A stretch of 64,000 nucleotides of DNA from an uncultured Armatimonadota bacterium (GTDB lineage: Bacteria; Armatimonadota; Armatimonadia; Armatimonadales; Armatimonadaceae): NCBI GenBank assembly GCA_903910385.1, contig CAIVZM010000035.1, forward strand, positions 23,961-87,960. Direction: 5' to 3'. Under the pieces are notes generated by a model. It was given only the letters and a program-made list of their open reading frames with translations, was not told where the DNA came from and searched no databases. The stretch's first letter is position 1, and each line of letters opens with the position of its first letter. The translations under genes and the position numbers were made by a program. Below are positions 17,984 to 27,272 of the stretch, one piece after another.

Positions 17984-19696
17984 ATGGCGAAAAGTGACAG
18001 GGCGTTTTATGCCGGGATAGGAGCGCTGGCGCTCTTGATAGCTTCGATACCGTACCTCTACGGTCTGCTAAATCCTCTGCCGGGGATGACTTACACCGGG
18101 CTAACGTACAATATTGACGATGTCGCGGTTTATCTGTCGTGGATCCGGCAGGCGGCGGACGGGCATCTCTTTCAGCGCAATCTTTTCAACACTGGCGATC
18201 AACGCGGCGCGGTTATCAACCTGTTCGCCTTGCCGCTGGGCGGCGTTTCCTATCTGACATCACTCACGTTACCGCTGGTGTACCATCTGGCGCGGGTCTT
18301 ATTGGGCGCAGCGTTTCTGTGGGCTGCCTTTCTCTTGATCCGCGAAACCATTACGCAGGAACGGGCGCGGCGGTGGGCGTTTACGTTCCTCTGTTTCGCG
18401 TCCGGTCTGGGGTGGGTCTTTGGAGGATATGAACCGGCTCTGGGGGACAACCAATCAATCGACCTTTACCAGCCGGAAGCCATATCGTTCCTCTCACTGT
18501 ATTACACGCCCCTGTTTCTCGCCGCCCTGACCCTGATGGTCATTTTCATGACCGCTGTCGTGCGAGTTGAACGGAGCGGAAAGGCGATTGATATCTGGCC
18601 TGCCGCCATTGCAGGCGCGTTACTGGGTAACTTCCACACCTATGATGTCATTACTGTGTTCGCCGTCTATGGCGCGTTCCGTCTCGTCTCGGACATCAGG
18701 AATCGCCGTGTGAATAGTGCGGCATGGGTCGCCTTCGTCATTGTGTTGCTACCCACCTGTCTGACAACCGCCTATACGTACTATGCCCTGATTCAAGACC
18801 CGTTGTTTCGAGCGCGGAATGTCATCACGCGCACCGCATCGCCGATCTATGTCGCACTCGGTTTCGGTCTGCCCCTGCTCTATGCGCTGGCGTCCGTTAC
18901 CCCTGCCATTCGGAATCTGCTGACCGACCGTCCTGCACGAATATTGCTGGCGCTATGGGCGGCGCTCGGACTGGCATTACCGTATTTGCCCTTTGATTTC
19001 CAGCGAAAATTGATGATGGGAGTCCATATCCCGATTTGTCTTCTGGCAGGGTGCGCTATTAGTGGCTTGACGGCGCGTCTCTCCGGTGATTTCCCCAAAA
19101 TTGCCGCGCTCTTTGCGCTTCTGGTGGCAATTCCCTCGAACGCGCTTTTTCTATTGCGCGATATCGGGCGATTGGATGCCAATATCGGATCGACGGAGCA
19201 TCGTCCCTTTTTGAGCCACGGTGAGGCGGGCGCTCTGACCTGGCTTCGCGATCACGCGCAACGCGACGAGGGTGTTCTGGTATCGCCCGACCCCGCTTCG
19301 CATAAACGATTCCCGTTCTTTCCTCTACGTCCGTATCTGGGCGTTCTGATTCCTGCCTGGACAGGTTTGCCCGTCTATGTCGGACACGGCAGTGAGACGG
19401 CCCGTTACGGTGCGAAGCTTGCGGAAACCCTGAATTTTTTCCGGGACACGACCGGGGATGATCTGCGCCGCACGTTCCTTAAAGAGAACGCCATCGGCTA
19501 CATTGTATATGCCAACGGGCTTGCGGTAGGGCAACCCACGGATGCTCAAGGCAACCCGATTTCCGATGCGCAAGGTCCCTACACGCCGGTCAGTTGGACA
19601 GACGAGCGCTTCCCACCCTATTTAACCCCGATTTATTCCGGCGACGAACACGAAAAAATCATTACGATCTTCCGGGTAGAAAAAGGCGAACTGTAA
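17984..19696 (+). CDS. polytopic membrane protein, glycosyltransferase-39/DUF2298-like layout
   Basis: The 570-residue protein has about ten to eleven hydrophobic helices and a first periplasmic loop with N-I-D-D-V-A-V-Y-L-S-W. Acidic residues in that position are typical of GT-C fold lipid-linked sugar transferases. The C-terminal 150 residues are soluble. I cannot assign the sugar or acceptor, and a non-enzymatic membrane protein is not excluded. The ATG at 17984 is chosen because a GGTACAAT element ends eight bases upstream, so a start at 17954 would lie upstream of the promoter. A leaderless transcript is likely. Confidence 0.68.
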   Translation: MAKSDRAFYAGIGALALLIASIPYLYGLLNPLPGMTYTGLTYNIDDVAVYLSWIRQAADGHLFQRNLFNTGDQRGAVINLFALPLGGVSYLTSLTLPLVYHLARVLLGAAFLWAAFLLIRETITQERARRWAFTFLCFASGLGWVFGGYEPALGDNQSIDLYQPEAISFLSLYYTPLFLAALTLMVIFMTAVVRVERSGKAIDIWPAAIAGALLGNFHTYDVITVFAVYGAFRLVSDIRNRRVNSAAWVAFVIVLLPTCLTTAYTYYALIQDPLFRARNVITRTASPIYVALGFGLPLLYALASVTPAIRNLLTDRPARILLALWAALGLALPYLPFDFQRKLMMGVHIPICLLAGCAISGLTARLSGDFPKIAALFALLVAIPSNALFLLRDIGRLDANIGSTEHRPFLSHGEAGALTWLRDHAQRDEGVLVSPDPASHKRFPFFPLRPYLGVLIPAWTGLPVYVGHGSETARYGAKLAETLNFFRDTTGDDLRRTFLKENAIGYIVYANGLAVGQPTDAQGNPISDAQGPYTPVSWTDERFPPYLTPIYSGDEHEKIITIFRVEKGEL

Positions 19697-19742
19697 CAAG
19701 ATTCAGGGAGGATACAGGCTTCAGGCAGGCGCATACAGACGC

Positions 19743-19800
19743 GTTGAAAGAGCGCGCTTCACTTCCACCTACGATGGAGTTAGCAGCGGGCGCTTTCAAC
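19743..19800. terminator. hairpin between convergent genes
   Basis: GTTGAAAG followed by AGCGC pairs with GCGCTTTCAAC at 19790-19800 with a two-base bulge. It lies between the membrane protein gene and the convergent coiled-coil gene. Confidence 0.5.
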
Positions 19801-19831
19801 ACGTCCGAAGAAACCGTAGAAAAACCACCGT

Positions 19832-20539
19832 CTAACGACGTCCGCCGAAGCTGACGAGTTCGCGGGGGCTGTTTCGCTCCCGAGTTCGATCCGATACCAT
19901 TCGGGCTTCGCCCTGCACGACGCGACGACCGGAAGATGCGTCCGTCGTCGAAGCGGCGGGCATCGTCGGCGCAGTCTTTTCGAGTTCCTGGCGTCCCCGC
20001 TGAATCGTGAGTAACAGAGCGCTGGAATGCGACTCGATCTGTCCCATGGCGCGTTGAATGTGGGCTTCCAGAGCGGTCAAAGTCTCTTTAGCGTAAGCAT
20101 CCGCTCCGGCGCGGATTTCCGCCGCTTCGGCATCCGCCTGAGCGATAATCTCACGCGCCTGCGCTGTGGCGATCCGGGCGATTTCCGACTGATCGATCAG
20201 GGATTGAGAGGCTCCCTTCGCACGCTCAAGGGTTTGCGCCGCTTCGAGTTGCGCCGCGCCATGCAGTCGTTCCGCCTCCTCACGCGTCGCCGCCAGCATT
20301 CTTTCCGCTTCGACCTTGACCGCTTCCAGATGTTCGTTCGCCGCACCGTGCGCTTCCAGGCGAATCCGGTCTGTATCATCGGCAAGCTGGCTTACTTTCC
20401 GCATATCTTCGGGTAGCGAGGCGCGTAACTTACTGACCATCTGAAAAAAACGATCTTCATCCATGCGTACAAAGCCAAGGAATTTAGGGGCATCCTCGAC
20501 CATGTCTTCAATAGCGTTAATTATCTTCAACGTATCCAT
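19832..20539 (-). CDS. coiled-coil protein resembling F0 subunit b / DivIVA-like proteins
   Basis: The 235-residue protein begins MDTLKIINAIEDMVEDAP and is dominated by a long Ala/Glu/Arg-rich helix from about residue 45 to 185, with heptad spacing. No membrane segment is present, so it is not an ATP synthase b subunit proper. In many Gram-positive genomes a similar coiled-coil ATPase-like protein lies next to coaD, as here, and the gene order supports homology. The function is unknown. The frame is open to 20653, but the GGGAGG just upstream of 20539 fixes the start there. Confidence 0.72.
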   Translation of the reverse strand: MDTLKIINAIEDMVEDAPKFLGFVRMDEDRFFQMVSKLRASLPEDMRKVSQLADDTDRIRLEAHGAANEHLEAVKVEAERMLAATREEAERLHGAAQLEAAQTLERAKGASQSLIDQSEIARIATAQAREIIAQADAEAAEIRAGADAYAKETLTALEAHIQRAMGQIESHSSALLLTIQRGRQELEKTAPTMPAASTTDASSGRRVVQGEARMVSDRTRERNSPRELVSFGGRR

Positions 20540-20718
20540 TGATACGAATCCTCCCGGTTTATGTTTTTGCTCGTCGTCAGCACAAGATCCGACGGGTAAT
20601 CTTCCTTTTATCTTCCCTCTAAACAAGACTGACTGATCCCATTGACGGATCAATCCATCAACAACCTTACAGACTCTTTCGCCCGACTACAGTTCAAAAA
20701 TCCGGTTTCGTACATCTC

Positions 20719-21273
20719 TTATACGCCGGGTTCTTCGGACTTGCCGAGGGGCGCAACAGATTGAACCAGCAAACGCTCTTTCAACCGCACTTCTACATTC
20801 TCGGGAACCAGAACGGAAATATCTCCCTGTAATCGCGCAATCTCCTTGACCAGAGAAGACGACAGATACAGATGTTCCGCGCTGGTCATCATAAACATCG
20901 TCTCAACATCGGGCGCCAGGCGACGGTTCGCCAGAGCCATCTGGAATTCGTACTCGAAATCCGAGACAGCCCGAAGGCCTTTCAAAATCACTTTCGCTCC
21001 TTGCTGACGAGCGAACTTCACCAGCAGGCCATCGAATGTTGTGATAGCCACATTGGGCAAATCAGCGCATGCTTCCGAAAGCAATTGCACCCTTTCGGAA
21101 GCGGAAAAAAGAGGGTTTTTACCCGCATTTATTCCCACTGCGACAATCAATCTTCCAAATGCGCCCGCGCCACGCCGAATAATATCCAGATGCCCGTTAG
21201 TCGCCGGATCGAACGATCCCGGATACACCGCTGTTATTCCTTCAGTATAACCCGGATGAGCTTCATTCATCAT
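20719..21273 (-). CDS. coaD: phosphopantetheine adenylyltransferase
   Basis: CoaD transfers AMP from ATP to 4'-phosphopantetheine, the fourth step of coenzyme A synthesis. The 184-residue protein has the nucleotidyltransferase motif N-G-H-L-D-I in YPGSFDPATNGH, R-A-V-S-D-F-E-Y-E in the middle, and Y-L-S-S-S-L-V-K-E near the end, all diagnostic of the family. Length is slightly above the usual 160 residues because of a polar C-terminal tail. Two adjacent ATGs are possible starts. It is followed by the coiled-coil gene and preceded by recG on the same strand. Confidence 0.96.
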   Translation of the reverse strand: MMNEAHPGYTEGITAVYPGSFDPATNGHLDIIRRGAGAFGRLIVAVGINAGKNPLFSASERVQLLSEACADLPNVAITTFDGLLVKFARQQGAKVILKGLRAVSDFEYEFQMALANRRLAPDVETMFMMTSAEHLYLSSSLVKEIARLQGDISVLVPENVEVRLKERLLVQSVAPLGKSEEPGV

Positions 21274-21366
21274 AATTTGTTACATTCCGCTTACATTCGA
21301 CTTGGTACGCCGTTATACTGTCCGATTTTCACGCAAGACAGCACGAAATGACCTATACCGGGTACA

Positions 21367-23598
21367 TCAACCTGCCGTCGAAATTTGTGCTGCGCGCCGT
21401 TGTTTCTCGACCGCACTTTTTAAAAAGCGATTTTCCCGAGATGCGAGATGAGAATCCTGCTCGATAATTAAAAAAGCATCATCTCTCGCTTCTTTTAGAA
21501 TTTCAACATCCCGTAAAACATCCGCCGCTTTAAGAGTTGGCAGACCGGATTGACGGACGCCAAAGAATTCGCCCGGACCGCGCAGACGTAAATCCTCCTC
21601 CGCGATACGAAAACCGTCCGTCGTTTCCGTCATCACCCGCATCCGTGCGATACCGTCCGCCGTTTTGGGATCGGCGATGAGAATGCAGTACGAAGCGTGA
21701 GCGCCACGACCAACGCGACCCCGTAATTGATGTAACTGCGCCAGACCAAAACGGTCTGCATCTTCGATTACCATCACGGCGGCATTGGGTACATCTACGC
21801 CGACCTCAATAACGGTGGTCGCCACCAGAATTTGCGTTTCCGCAACGCGAAAGGCGTGCATGGCAGCATCCTTTCCGTCGGAAGTCAATTGCCCGTGCAA
21901 TAGTCCGACGGCGAACTCAGGAAAAACGTGTTGCGCAAGATGCGATGCCAGTTCGGTAGCCGCTCGCGCCTGCATCTTTTCCGATTCCTCTACCAGCGGA
22001 CAAACGACAAAAACCTGCCGCCCTTCCTGAATCAGTTTTCGGACGCCATTGTAGACGGATTCCTTATCGGCCACCTTTTTCCAGTGCGTCTTGATCGGCT
22101 TACGCCCCGGCGGCAACTGGTCGATGATGGAAACATCCAGATCGCCATAAACGGTCAGTGTCAACGTGCGCGGAATAGGCGTCGCCGTCATGACCAGTAC
22201 ATCGGGCATGACATCGCCGCCTTTTCCGGTCAGAGCGGCGCGTTGCAAAACTCCGAAACGATGTTGTTCATCAATGACCGCAAGGCCCAGACGTCGGAAG
22301 GTCACGCTGTCCTGAATCAGCGCATGCGTCCCCACAACGACGCCCGTCTCTCCAGAGGCGACACGCTCGCGCACCGCCGCCTTCTCCTTCGCAGGCCGAG
22401 ACCCTGTCAGCAAGTCGACGCGAATACCCATTTCTTCCAGCGCATTACGGACTCCCCGCAAATGCTGTTCCGCCAGAATCTCCGTAGGCGCCATCAAGGT
22501 CGCCTGATAGCCATTCCGTACCGCGATCGCCATCGCCGCCATCGCCACCGCCGTTTTGCCGGAGCCGACATCGCCCTGTACCAGACGATTCATCGGGCGA
22601 GGCGCCGCCATATCCGCCGCGATTTCCGACACGACTCGATTCTGTGCATCGGTCAGGGAAAACGGCAAAATGTCCCGAAACTCTCGGAGCGGAGAGGATA
22701 CATCGGAAAAAGCGACGCCCAGTTCGCCCGCCGCTTCCTGTCGGCGCTCCGCGAGCAAGAGTTGCAGGACAAGCAGTTCTTCGTAGGCTAATCGTCGTCG
22801 CGCCGCTTCTAACTCCGTGAATGTCTCGGGGAAGTGGATGCCCCAGAGCGAAGCGATTATTCCCGTAAGATTCCGATTTTCCCGCAAAACCTCCGGTAAT
22901 GTTTCCGGGACCGCTCCGGCGTATGTGGATAGCGCCGCATGAGCGATTTTGCGGAGCAGGCGCTGGCTGACTCCCTCCGTCGAGGGATAGATCGGTACAA
23001 TACGCCCGATAGAAAGCGAATCAACGCTTCCTCCGGCGGACTCATCATCGAGGGGTTCCCATTCAGGCTGGGAAAATTCGACCGCAGCATACGCTCGCTT
23101 GACCGCGCCATAAACCACGATCCTCTTTCCCATCAAGGCATCGAAGGTAGCTTTCATCCGGTACTGATTGAACCAGGTAAGGGAAGCGATACGTCGGGAA
23201 CCATCGTCGAGTGAGACTTTGGTGAGCGTCAACTGTTTGCGCAGAACGCGGTTTTCGACCCCGGTGACTACGCCGACCACAGTCGCTGTCTGTCCATCCT
23301 GCAGTTCCGCGATGGAGGCGAATTTCGCCCGGTCTTCGTACCGACGCGGAAAGTGATACAGCAAATCGGCAATTGTGAGCAGTCCGAGCCGCGCCAGCAA
23401 ATCCGCGGTTTTCGCGCCAACGCCAGAAAAGACAGTCAGAGGAGTTTTTTCGAGGGAAATCGCCTCAGAGGCGGTAACCGCAACAGAAGGAACAGCAAGG
23501 TTCGATGTCCTCTTTCGAGGTTCCGTTTCCCCACTCCGCGCCGCATCGGAGGCTAAAATCACGCCCCTTTCCGCCATGTCGCCTGTTACTTTCGTCAT
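21367..23598 (-). CDS. recG: ATP-dependent DNA helicase RecG
   Basis: RecG remodels stalled replication forks and Holliday junctions. The 743-residue protein carries the wedge/OB domain in its first third. The helicase motifs follow: G-D-V-G-S-G-K-T (motif I), I-D-E-Q-H-R-F-G-V (motif II, the DEQH form specific to RecG), T-A-T-P-I-P-R-T (motif III) and Q-L-R-G-R-V-G-R-G (motif VI). The N-terminal 50 residues are polar and not conserved-looking. Start ATG 23598 could instead be the ATG seven codons later. Confidence 0.97.
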   Translation of the reverse strand: MTKVTGDMAERGVILASDAARSGETEPRKRTSNLAVPSVAVTASEAISLEKTPLTVFSGVGAKTADLLARLGLLTIADLLYHFPRRYEDRAKFASIAELQDGQTATVVGVVTGVENRVLRKQLTLTKVSLDDGSRRIASLTWFNQYRMKATFDALMGKRIVVYGAVKRAYAAVEFSQPEWEPLDDESAGGSVDSLSIGRIVPIYPSTEGVSQRLLRKIAHAALSTYAGAVPETLPEVLRENRNLTGIIASLWGIHFPETFTELEAARRRLAYEELLVLQLLLAERRQEAAGELGVAFSDVSSPLREFRDILPFSLTDAQNRVVSEIAADMAAPRPMNRLVQGDVGSGKTAVAMAAMAIAVRNGYQATLMAPTEILAEQHLRGVRNALEEMGIRVDLLTGSRPAKEKAAVRERVASGETGVVVGTHALIQDSVTFRRLGLAVIDEQHRFGVLQRAALTGKGGDVMPDVLVMTATPIPRTLTLTVYGDLDVSIIDQLPPGRKPIKTHWKKVADKESVYNGVRKLIQEGRQVFVVCPLVEESEKMQARAATELASHLAQHVFPEFAVGLLHGQLTSDGKDAAMHAFRVAETQILVATTVIEVGVDVPNAAVMVIEDADRFGLAQLHQLRGRVGRGAHASYCILIADPKTADGIARMRVMTETTDGFRIAEEDLRLRGPGEFFGVRQSGLPTLKAADVLRDVEILKEARDDAFLIIEQDSHLASRENRFLKSAVEKQRRAAQISTAG

Positions 23599-23803
23599 AC
23601 GTCCGAGCGGAGTCGCCCGGCCTCTTGCGTTACCAGAATATACGCTATTGTAGAGCGTTAGGGGATTATAAGCCGAGCGTCTCGGAGTGTCAAGACAAAT
23701 CGCAGGCGAACGTTTCCCCTATATCGTGGAACCTTATTTCAGACATTTACGAGACGTTTTCACCTGAAAAGTTACGGATTTATTGATTATCGACAACGGA
23801 TCA

Positions 23804-24454
23804 TCAGTCCGCAACAGCCACAATATCGACAGTTACCGGGTGATCCTGCTTGACGGAAAGAAAGAGGAAGCGTGGCGTCGGAATCGCAAAATCCCGGAGA
23901 CGTATCGTAAACCGGGCGACGATATGAATCGTATCGCGCCCGCTATTATCCCTTCGGCGCGTTATTGTCACCATAGGGACGACCTCTCGGGTGACTCCGT
24001 GTAAGGCAAGGGTCCCATGCAGAGAGCCCGACAGAGGCTTGTCGAAATCCAGAGAAGGAGCCCCCGAAGACGGAATATCAATCTTCGTCAGAGTAAATAG
24101 CGCAGAGGGAAAAAGGTCAGTCAGCAGGTGATCCCGCCGCATTTTAGAATCCCTTGAAGTGTTACCGGTAGCGAAGGTCGCCGGTCGCACTTCAAAGCGA
24201 GCGGCAGGATTATCGGCGGGGCGACGCGGACGACAGGTTATCTCTCCCGAAATCTGATCGGTCTGACCGGCATAACTTTCGATATCCGTTCTTGCCTCAA
24301 AGCGCACTTTCTGACCTTTTCCGGGAATGATCCTGTAGGTTACCGTTTTATCGGTATCGGAGGTTTGCCCTTGCGCTCGGGCGGTTACAACAGGGAAAGC
24401 GCTCACCCCCAGAAGTAACAGGCACAACATAAACGCCAGCGGATAATTTCGCAT
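23804..24454 (-). CDS. secreted YceI-like protein
   Basis: The 216-residue protein begins with a signal peptide (MRNYPLAFMLCLLLLGVSA). It has the YceI lipocalin-like pattern: T-Y-R-I-I-P-G-K-G-Q-K-V-R-F-E-A, a middle R-D-x-K-M-R-R-D-H-L-L, and a repeated beta-strand tail with S-G-S-L-H-G-T-L-A-L-H-G-V-T-R. Family members bind isoprenoid-like lipids in the periplasm. The ATG at 24454 is preferred over the TTG at 24463 because GGGA precedes it. The roughly 205 bases between it and recG show no gene. Confidence 0.8.
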   Translation of the reverse strand: MRNYPLAFMLCLLLLGVSAFPVVTARAQGQTSDTDKTVTYRIIPGKGQKVRFEARTDIESYAGQTDQISGEITCRPRRPADNPAARFEVRPATFATGNTSRDSKMRRDHLLTDLFPSALFTLTKIDIPSSGAPSLDFDKPLSGSLHGTLALHGVTREVVPMVTITRRRDNSGRDTIHIVARFTIRLRDFAIPTPRFLFLSVKQDHPVTVDIVAVAD

Positions 24455-24650
24455 TTGTCCCAATTAATACGTTTGCAAGGGAATGGTCGTTTCTTTCTCG
24501 TCGCGCTCCAGCGACATCGTTTTGCGTTAAAACCATTTATTCTGACAACAAAAAACTGAAACGGCAGGAATGAACATCATCTCCAAAGAATCGTATATCG
24601 TTTTAGCGTCGTCGCGTTTATAGCGGGGACGCTGGAGGAGGTTTGTTCAC

Positions 24651-25280
24651 TTGCTTCGAAATACTCGTATCCTGATGGGAATGACCGCCGCTGTCGCTAC
24701 GACTGCGTTGATGAGCGGTAATGCGACGCGATCAGAGGCGTTCCCGCCATTTGTCGCAAAAGAAGGTAAGCCCTGCGCCTACTGTCATGTCAAGGCGGAA
24801 GGTGGCGGCAAGCGCAATTATCGCGGTATGTATTATGATGCCCACGGTAAAACGTTCGCCGAATTCGATGATGCCGCCGAAGCGAAAAAAGCGGGCGTTG
24901 AAGTAGGATCGGACCCGGACCCGAACGTCAAGCCGAAGTCTTGGACCGCCCCCAAGGGTGCAGAAGCGACGGCGAAGCCCGCCGCTGAACCTAAAGCGAT
25001 GACCGTCGCCGATGCTCAGGCAAAGGCTAAGACCGCACAGGCCACTTATCAGAAAAGCCCGAATGACGCTAAAGCGAAGAAAGCCTATGCTGCCTCGGTA
25101 GCTGATCTGGGACGCGCTACCATGCTGGATCAGTCCATCCCGCCCAAGAAGCGGTATCCGGACGCCCTGAAGTTCTATCGGCAGGCGTTGACCCTTGACC
25201 CGACTAATAAGGTCGCCCTCGAAGACAAGAAGAAAATCGAGGATGTTTACAAGAGCATGGGCAAGCCCATTCCTCAGTGA
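24651..25280 (+). CDS. exported single-haem c-type cytochrome-like protein
   Basis: The 209-residue protein starts with a signal peptide and has one haem-attachment motif, C-A-Y-C-H, at about residue 42. After an Ala/Lys/Pro-rich linker it has a TPR-like helical segment (R-Y-P-D-A-L-K-F-Y-R-Q-A-L-T-L-D-P-T-N) at the C terminus. A role in periplasmic electron transfer or protein docking is plausible but not established. The TTG start at 24651 is supported by GGAGGAGG ten to seventeen bases upstream; no ATG in this frame precedes the signal peptide. Confidence 0.65.
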   Translation: MLRNTRILMGMTAAVATTALMSGNATRSEAFPPFVAKEGKPCAYCHVKAEGGGKRNYRGMYYDAHGKTFAEFDDAAEAKKAGVEVGSDPDPNVKPKSWTAPKGAEATAKPAAEPKAMTVADAQAKAKTAQATYQKSPNDAKAKKAYAASVADLGRATMLDQSIPPKKRYPDALKFYRQALTLDPTNKVALEDKKKIEDVYKSMGKPIPQ

Positions 25281-25286
25281 TAACAA

Positions 25287-25326
25287 ACGGGACGCGAAGC
25301 GGGATAAGTCCCGCTTCACGTCCCGT
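25287..25326. terminator. long hairpin between convergent genes
   Basis: An 18-base arm starting ACGGGACG pairs with its complement ending CGTCCCGT, with one mismatch and a four-base loop. It follows the cytochrome-like gene and precedes the stop of the convergent small gene. Confidence 0.75.
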
Positions 25327-25344
25327 GATCACATCGTGACCAGC

Positions 25345-25605
25345 TTACCGCTCTTCCGGACTCACCTTATTGCCATCCGCCCGACGACAAAGGATGATTT
25401 CCGGCGTTCGTTCTATCGTAAAGGCGGTCACTACTTCCCAACCTTCCTCGTCCAGGCGATCCAGAGCGTCCTGTAGATGAGGACCGAGATCGGTATGATG
25501 TTTGGTTTCCCAGTGCGTACGCCGCATGTGCAGATGAAGATGCTCTTTGTACGCGTTGTCAGCAAGAGCGTCTGAGGAGGCGTCCTGCCTCATTGTCGCT
25601 ATCAT
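25345..25605 (-). CDS. small protein resembling DUF4177
   Basis: The 86-residue protein has a C-terminal half with L-D-R-L-D-E-E-G-W-E-V-V-T-A-F followed by a strand ending I-I-L-C-R-R. This matches the L-N-x-x-G-x-E-G-W-E-L-V pattern of DUF4177, whose function is unknown. The N-terminal half contains a histidine-rich run (K-E-H-L-H-L-H-M-R-R-T-H-W). The frame is open to 25794, but GAGGG upstream of the ATG at 25605 and the composition of the upstream part argue for 25605. Confidence 0.55.
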   Translation of the reverse strand: MIATMRQDASSDALADNAYKEHLHLHMRRTHWETKHHTDLGPHLQDALDRLDEEGWEVVTAFTIERTPEIILCRRADGNKVSPEER

Positions 25606-25854
25606 TGCGTTCCCTCTTGATCTTTCCGCCGGGATTAGCGCCGCGAGTCCGATACGTTCGCTGTTGAACTTGAGTTGTGATTGAATCGGCTTCCACGCCG
25701 CCCCCTTCATTATACCGGATCGTCTGCGTATCCTGAGACTCCTTATCCACACCACGGAGAAATCTTCCCTTCGATCTTGCACGGATCCGTACAATAAACG
25801 AGGAAATGTTCCCCATATACGAAAGCCCGGTTTGGCGCTACTGTCCCGCTATGA

Positions 25855-25860
25855 TATACT
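25855..25860 (+). promoter_or_regulatory. -10 element and leader of rpsB
   Basis: TATACT at 25855-25860 would start transcription near 25867 and give a leader of about 125 bases before rpsB. The 387-base gap from 25606 to 25992 otherwise holds no gene. An upstream extension of the rpsB frame to 25900 is probably non-coding leader. Confidence 0.5.
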
Positions 25861-25992
25861 TCAAGGGTTTTCAATTACGCACTTCGCCACCTTTCGGTCT
25901 TGAATCGCTTTCCTGCGGTTCTGGCAGGCGGAGGAGGAGACCGCTATTACCGGGGATACCGGAGCGGTCGGAAACCGGGAGTATTCGAACAA

Positions 25993-27036
25993 ATGGCGAC
26001 TATCGCTATGAAAGACCTGCTCGAAGCAGGCGTCCACTTTGGACATCAGACGCGGCGCTGGAACCCGAAGATGAAACGCTACATCTATGGATCGCGCAAC
26101 GGCATCTACATTATCGATTTGCATCAGAGCCTGAAGCTGTTCGATGACGCGCAGAAGTTTGTGCAGGACATCGTTCTCGATGGCGGTACCGTCCTGTTCG
26201 TCGGAACCAAGAAGCAGGCGGCGGACGCCGTTCAGGAAGCCGCGGTTCGCTCGCGCCAGTACTTCGTCAACAGCCGATGGCTGGGCGGCATGCTGACGAA
26301 CTTCCGCACCATTCAGAGCCGTATCGGTCGTCTACGCGAACTCGAAGCGATGGAACGCGATGGCATCTTCCTCAAGCTTACCAAGAAGGAAGCCGCGCTT
26401 CTGACGGAAGAAAAGGAAAAGCTGGAGCGCGTTCTGGGCGGCATCAAGGATATGCCCCGTGTGCCTTCCTGCCTTTTCATCGTCGACCTGAAAAAAGAGC
26501 ATATCGCCGTGGCGGAAGCCCGCTCCCTCGGTATTCCGATTGTCGCTATCGTTGATACGAACTGCGACCCGGACGAAGTCGACTATGTCATTCCCGGAAA
26601 CGATGACGCTATCCGCGCCATCAAGCTCATCACCAATAAGGTCGCCGACGCGATTATCGAAGTCAAGCAACATGAGTGGGATGAAATTCCCGAAAGCGGC
26701 GTTCCGTCCTTCGTAGACCCGGACGCTCCGGGCGCCGCCCTGACCCCGGAAGACCGACGACGACAGATGGAACTCGATGCACAGGGACTGGGCTTCGATT
26801 ATGACGCGGAAGGTCATCTGGTAACGCCGGACCCGGCGATTGACGCGGCGTTTACCGCTTCCGACCTGAACGCGCCGCAAGTCAGCGGCGAAGCGATGTT
26901 CGATGTCAACGCGACTTCGGATACGGTCGCTTCGACCGACGGCGCGGCGGACGCTACCGTACAGGAACCGGTTGTCGCCGAAGAATCTGCGGCGGCGGTC
27001 ACTGCCAGCGCCACCGAAGGTCAGGATTCCGCATAG
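25993..27036 (+). CDS. rpsB: 30S ribosomal protein S2 with acidic C-terminal extension
   Basis: S2 binds the 30S head-body junction near S1. The first 235 residues are canonical: [32 protein letters not shown], and [13 protein letters not shown]. The protein is 347 residues against about 230-260 in most bacteria. The extra 110 residues are acidic and Ala/Thr/Val-rich with no basic character. The ATG at 25993 is chosen because the homologous N terminus starts there, with GGGAG eleven bases upstream. It opens the conserved rpsB-tsf-pyrH-frr-uppS gene order. Confidence 0.97.
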   Translation: MATIAMKDLLEAGVHFGHQTRRWNPKMKRYIYGSRNGIYIIDLHQSLKLFDDAQKFVQDIVLDGGTVLFVGTKKQAADAVQEAAVRSRQYFVNSRWLGGMLTNFRTIQSRIGRLRELEAMERDGIFLKLTKKEAALLTEEKEKLERVLGGIKDMPRVPSCLFIVDLKKEHIAVAEARSLGIPIVAIVDTNCDPDEVDYVIPGNDDAIRAIKLITNKVADAIIEVKQHEWDEIPESGVPSFVDPDAPGAALTPEDRRRQMELDAQGLGFDYDAEGHLVTPDPAIDAAFTASDLNAPQVSGEAMFDVNATSDTVASTDGAADATVQEPVVAEESAAAVTASATEGQDSA

Positions 27037-27106
27037 TCGGTTCATCAAGACCGCCGGCAGGCGGCGCAGGGGACGCGCCGTTATGGCGCCTCTGCCGGGT
27101 ACAATG

Positions 27107-27131
27107 AAGGGGCGCGCAGAGCGCCCCTTTT
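27107..27131 (+). terminator. terminator after rpsB
   Basis: AAGGGGCGC at 27107-27115 pairs with GCGCCCCTT at 27121-27129 over a five-base loop and runs into TTTT. A GGGTACAAT sequence directly before it (27100-27105) looks like a promoter but would start inside this hairpin. Confidence 0.85.
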
Positions 27132-27139
27132 ACTGTGTG

Positions 27140-27145
27140 TATAGT
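27140..27145 (+). promoter_or_regulatory. possible -10 element of tsf
   Basis: TATAGT lies just after the rpsB terminator and about 130 bases before tsf. The leader contains a GC hairpin (GTCCGC/GCGGAC) shortly before the ribosome binding site. Confidence 0.35.
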
Positions 27146-27272
27146 TTAGCGTTCACACGCGTTTAATAAGTCACAGGCAATAGATTTTCACTTTTCCGTT
27201 AATCAACCGGCGGAGAAATGAGAACGGATATTCTCGTCGTCCGCTGCGGGCGGACGAACGAAAGGGAACAAT

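Noticed and set aside
21928..22791. 287-residue plus-strand ORF inside recG
   Set aside because: It is antisense to conserved helicase motifs and reads as Arg/His/Gln-rich shadow coding.
27100..27105. TACAAT after rpsB as the tsf promoter
   Set aside because: Its start point would fall inside the terminator hairpin at 27107-27131; the TATAGT at 27140 is better placed.
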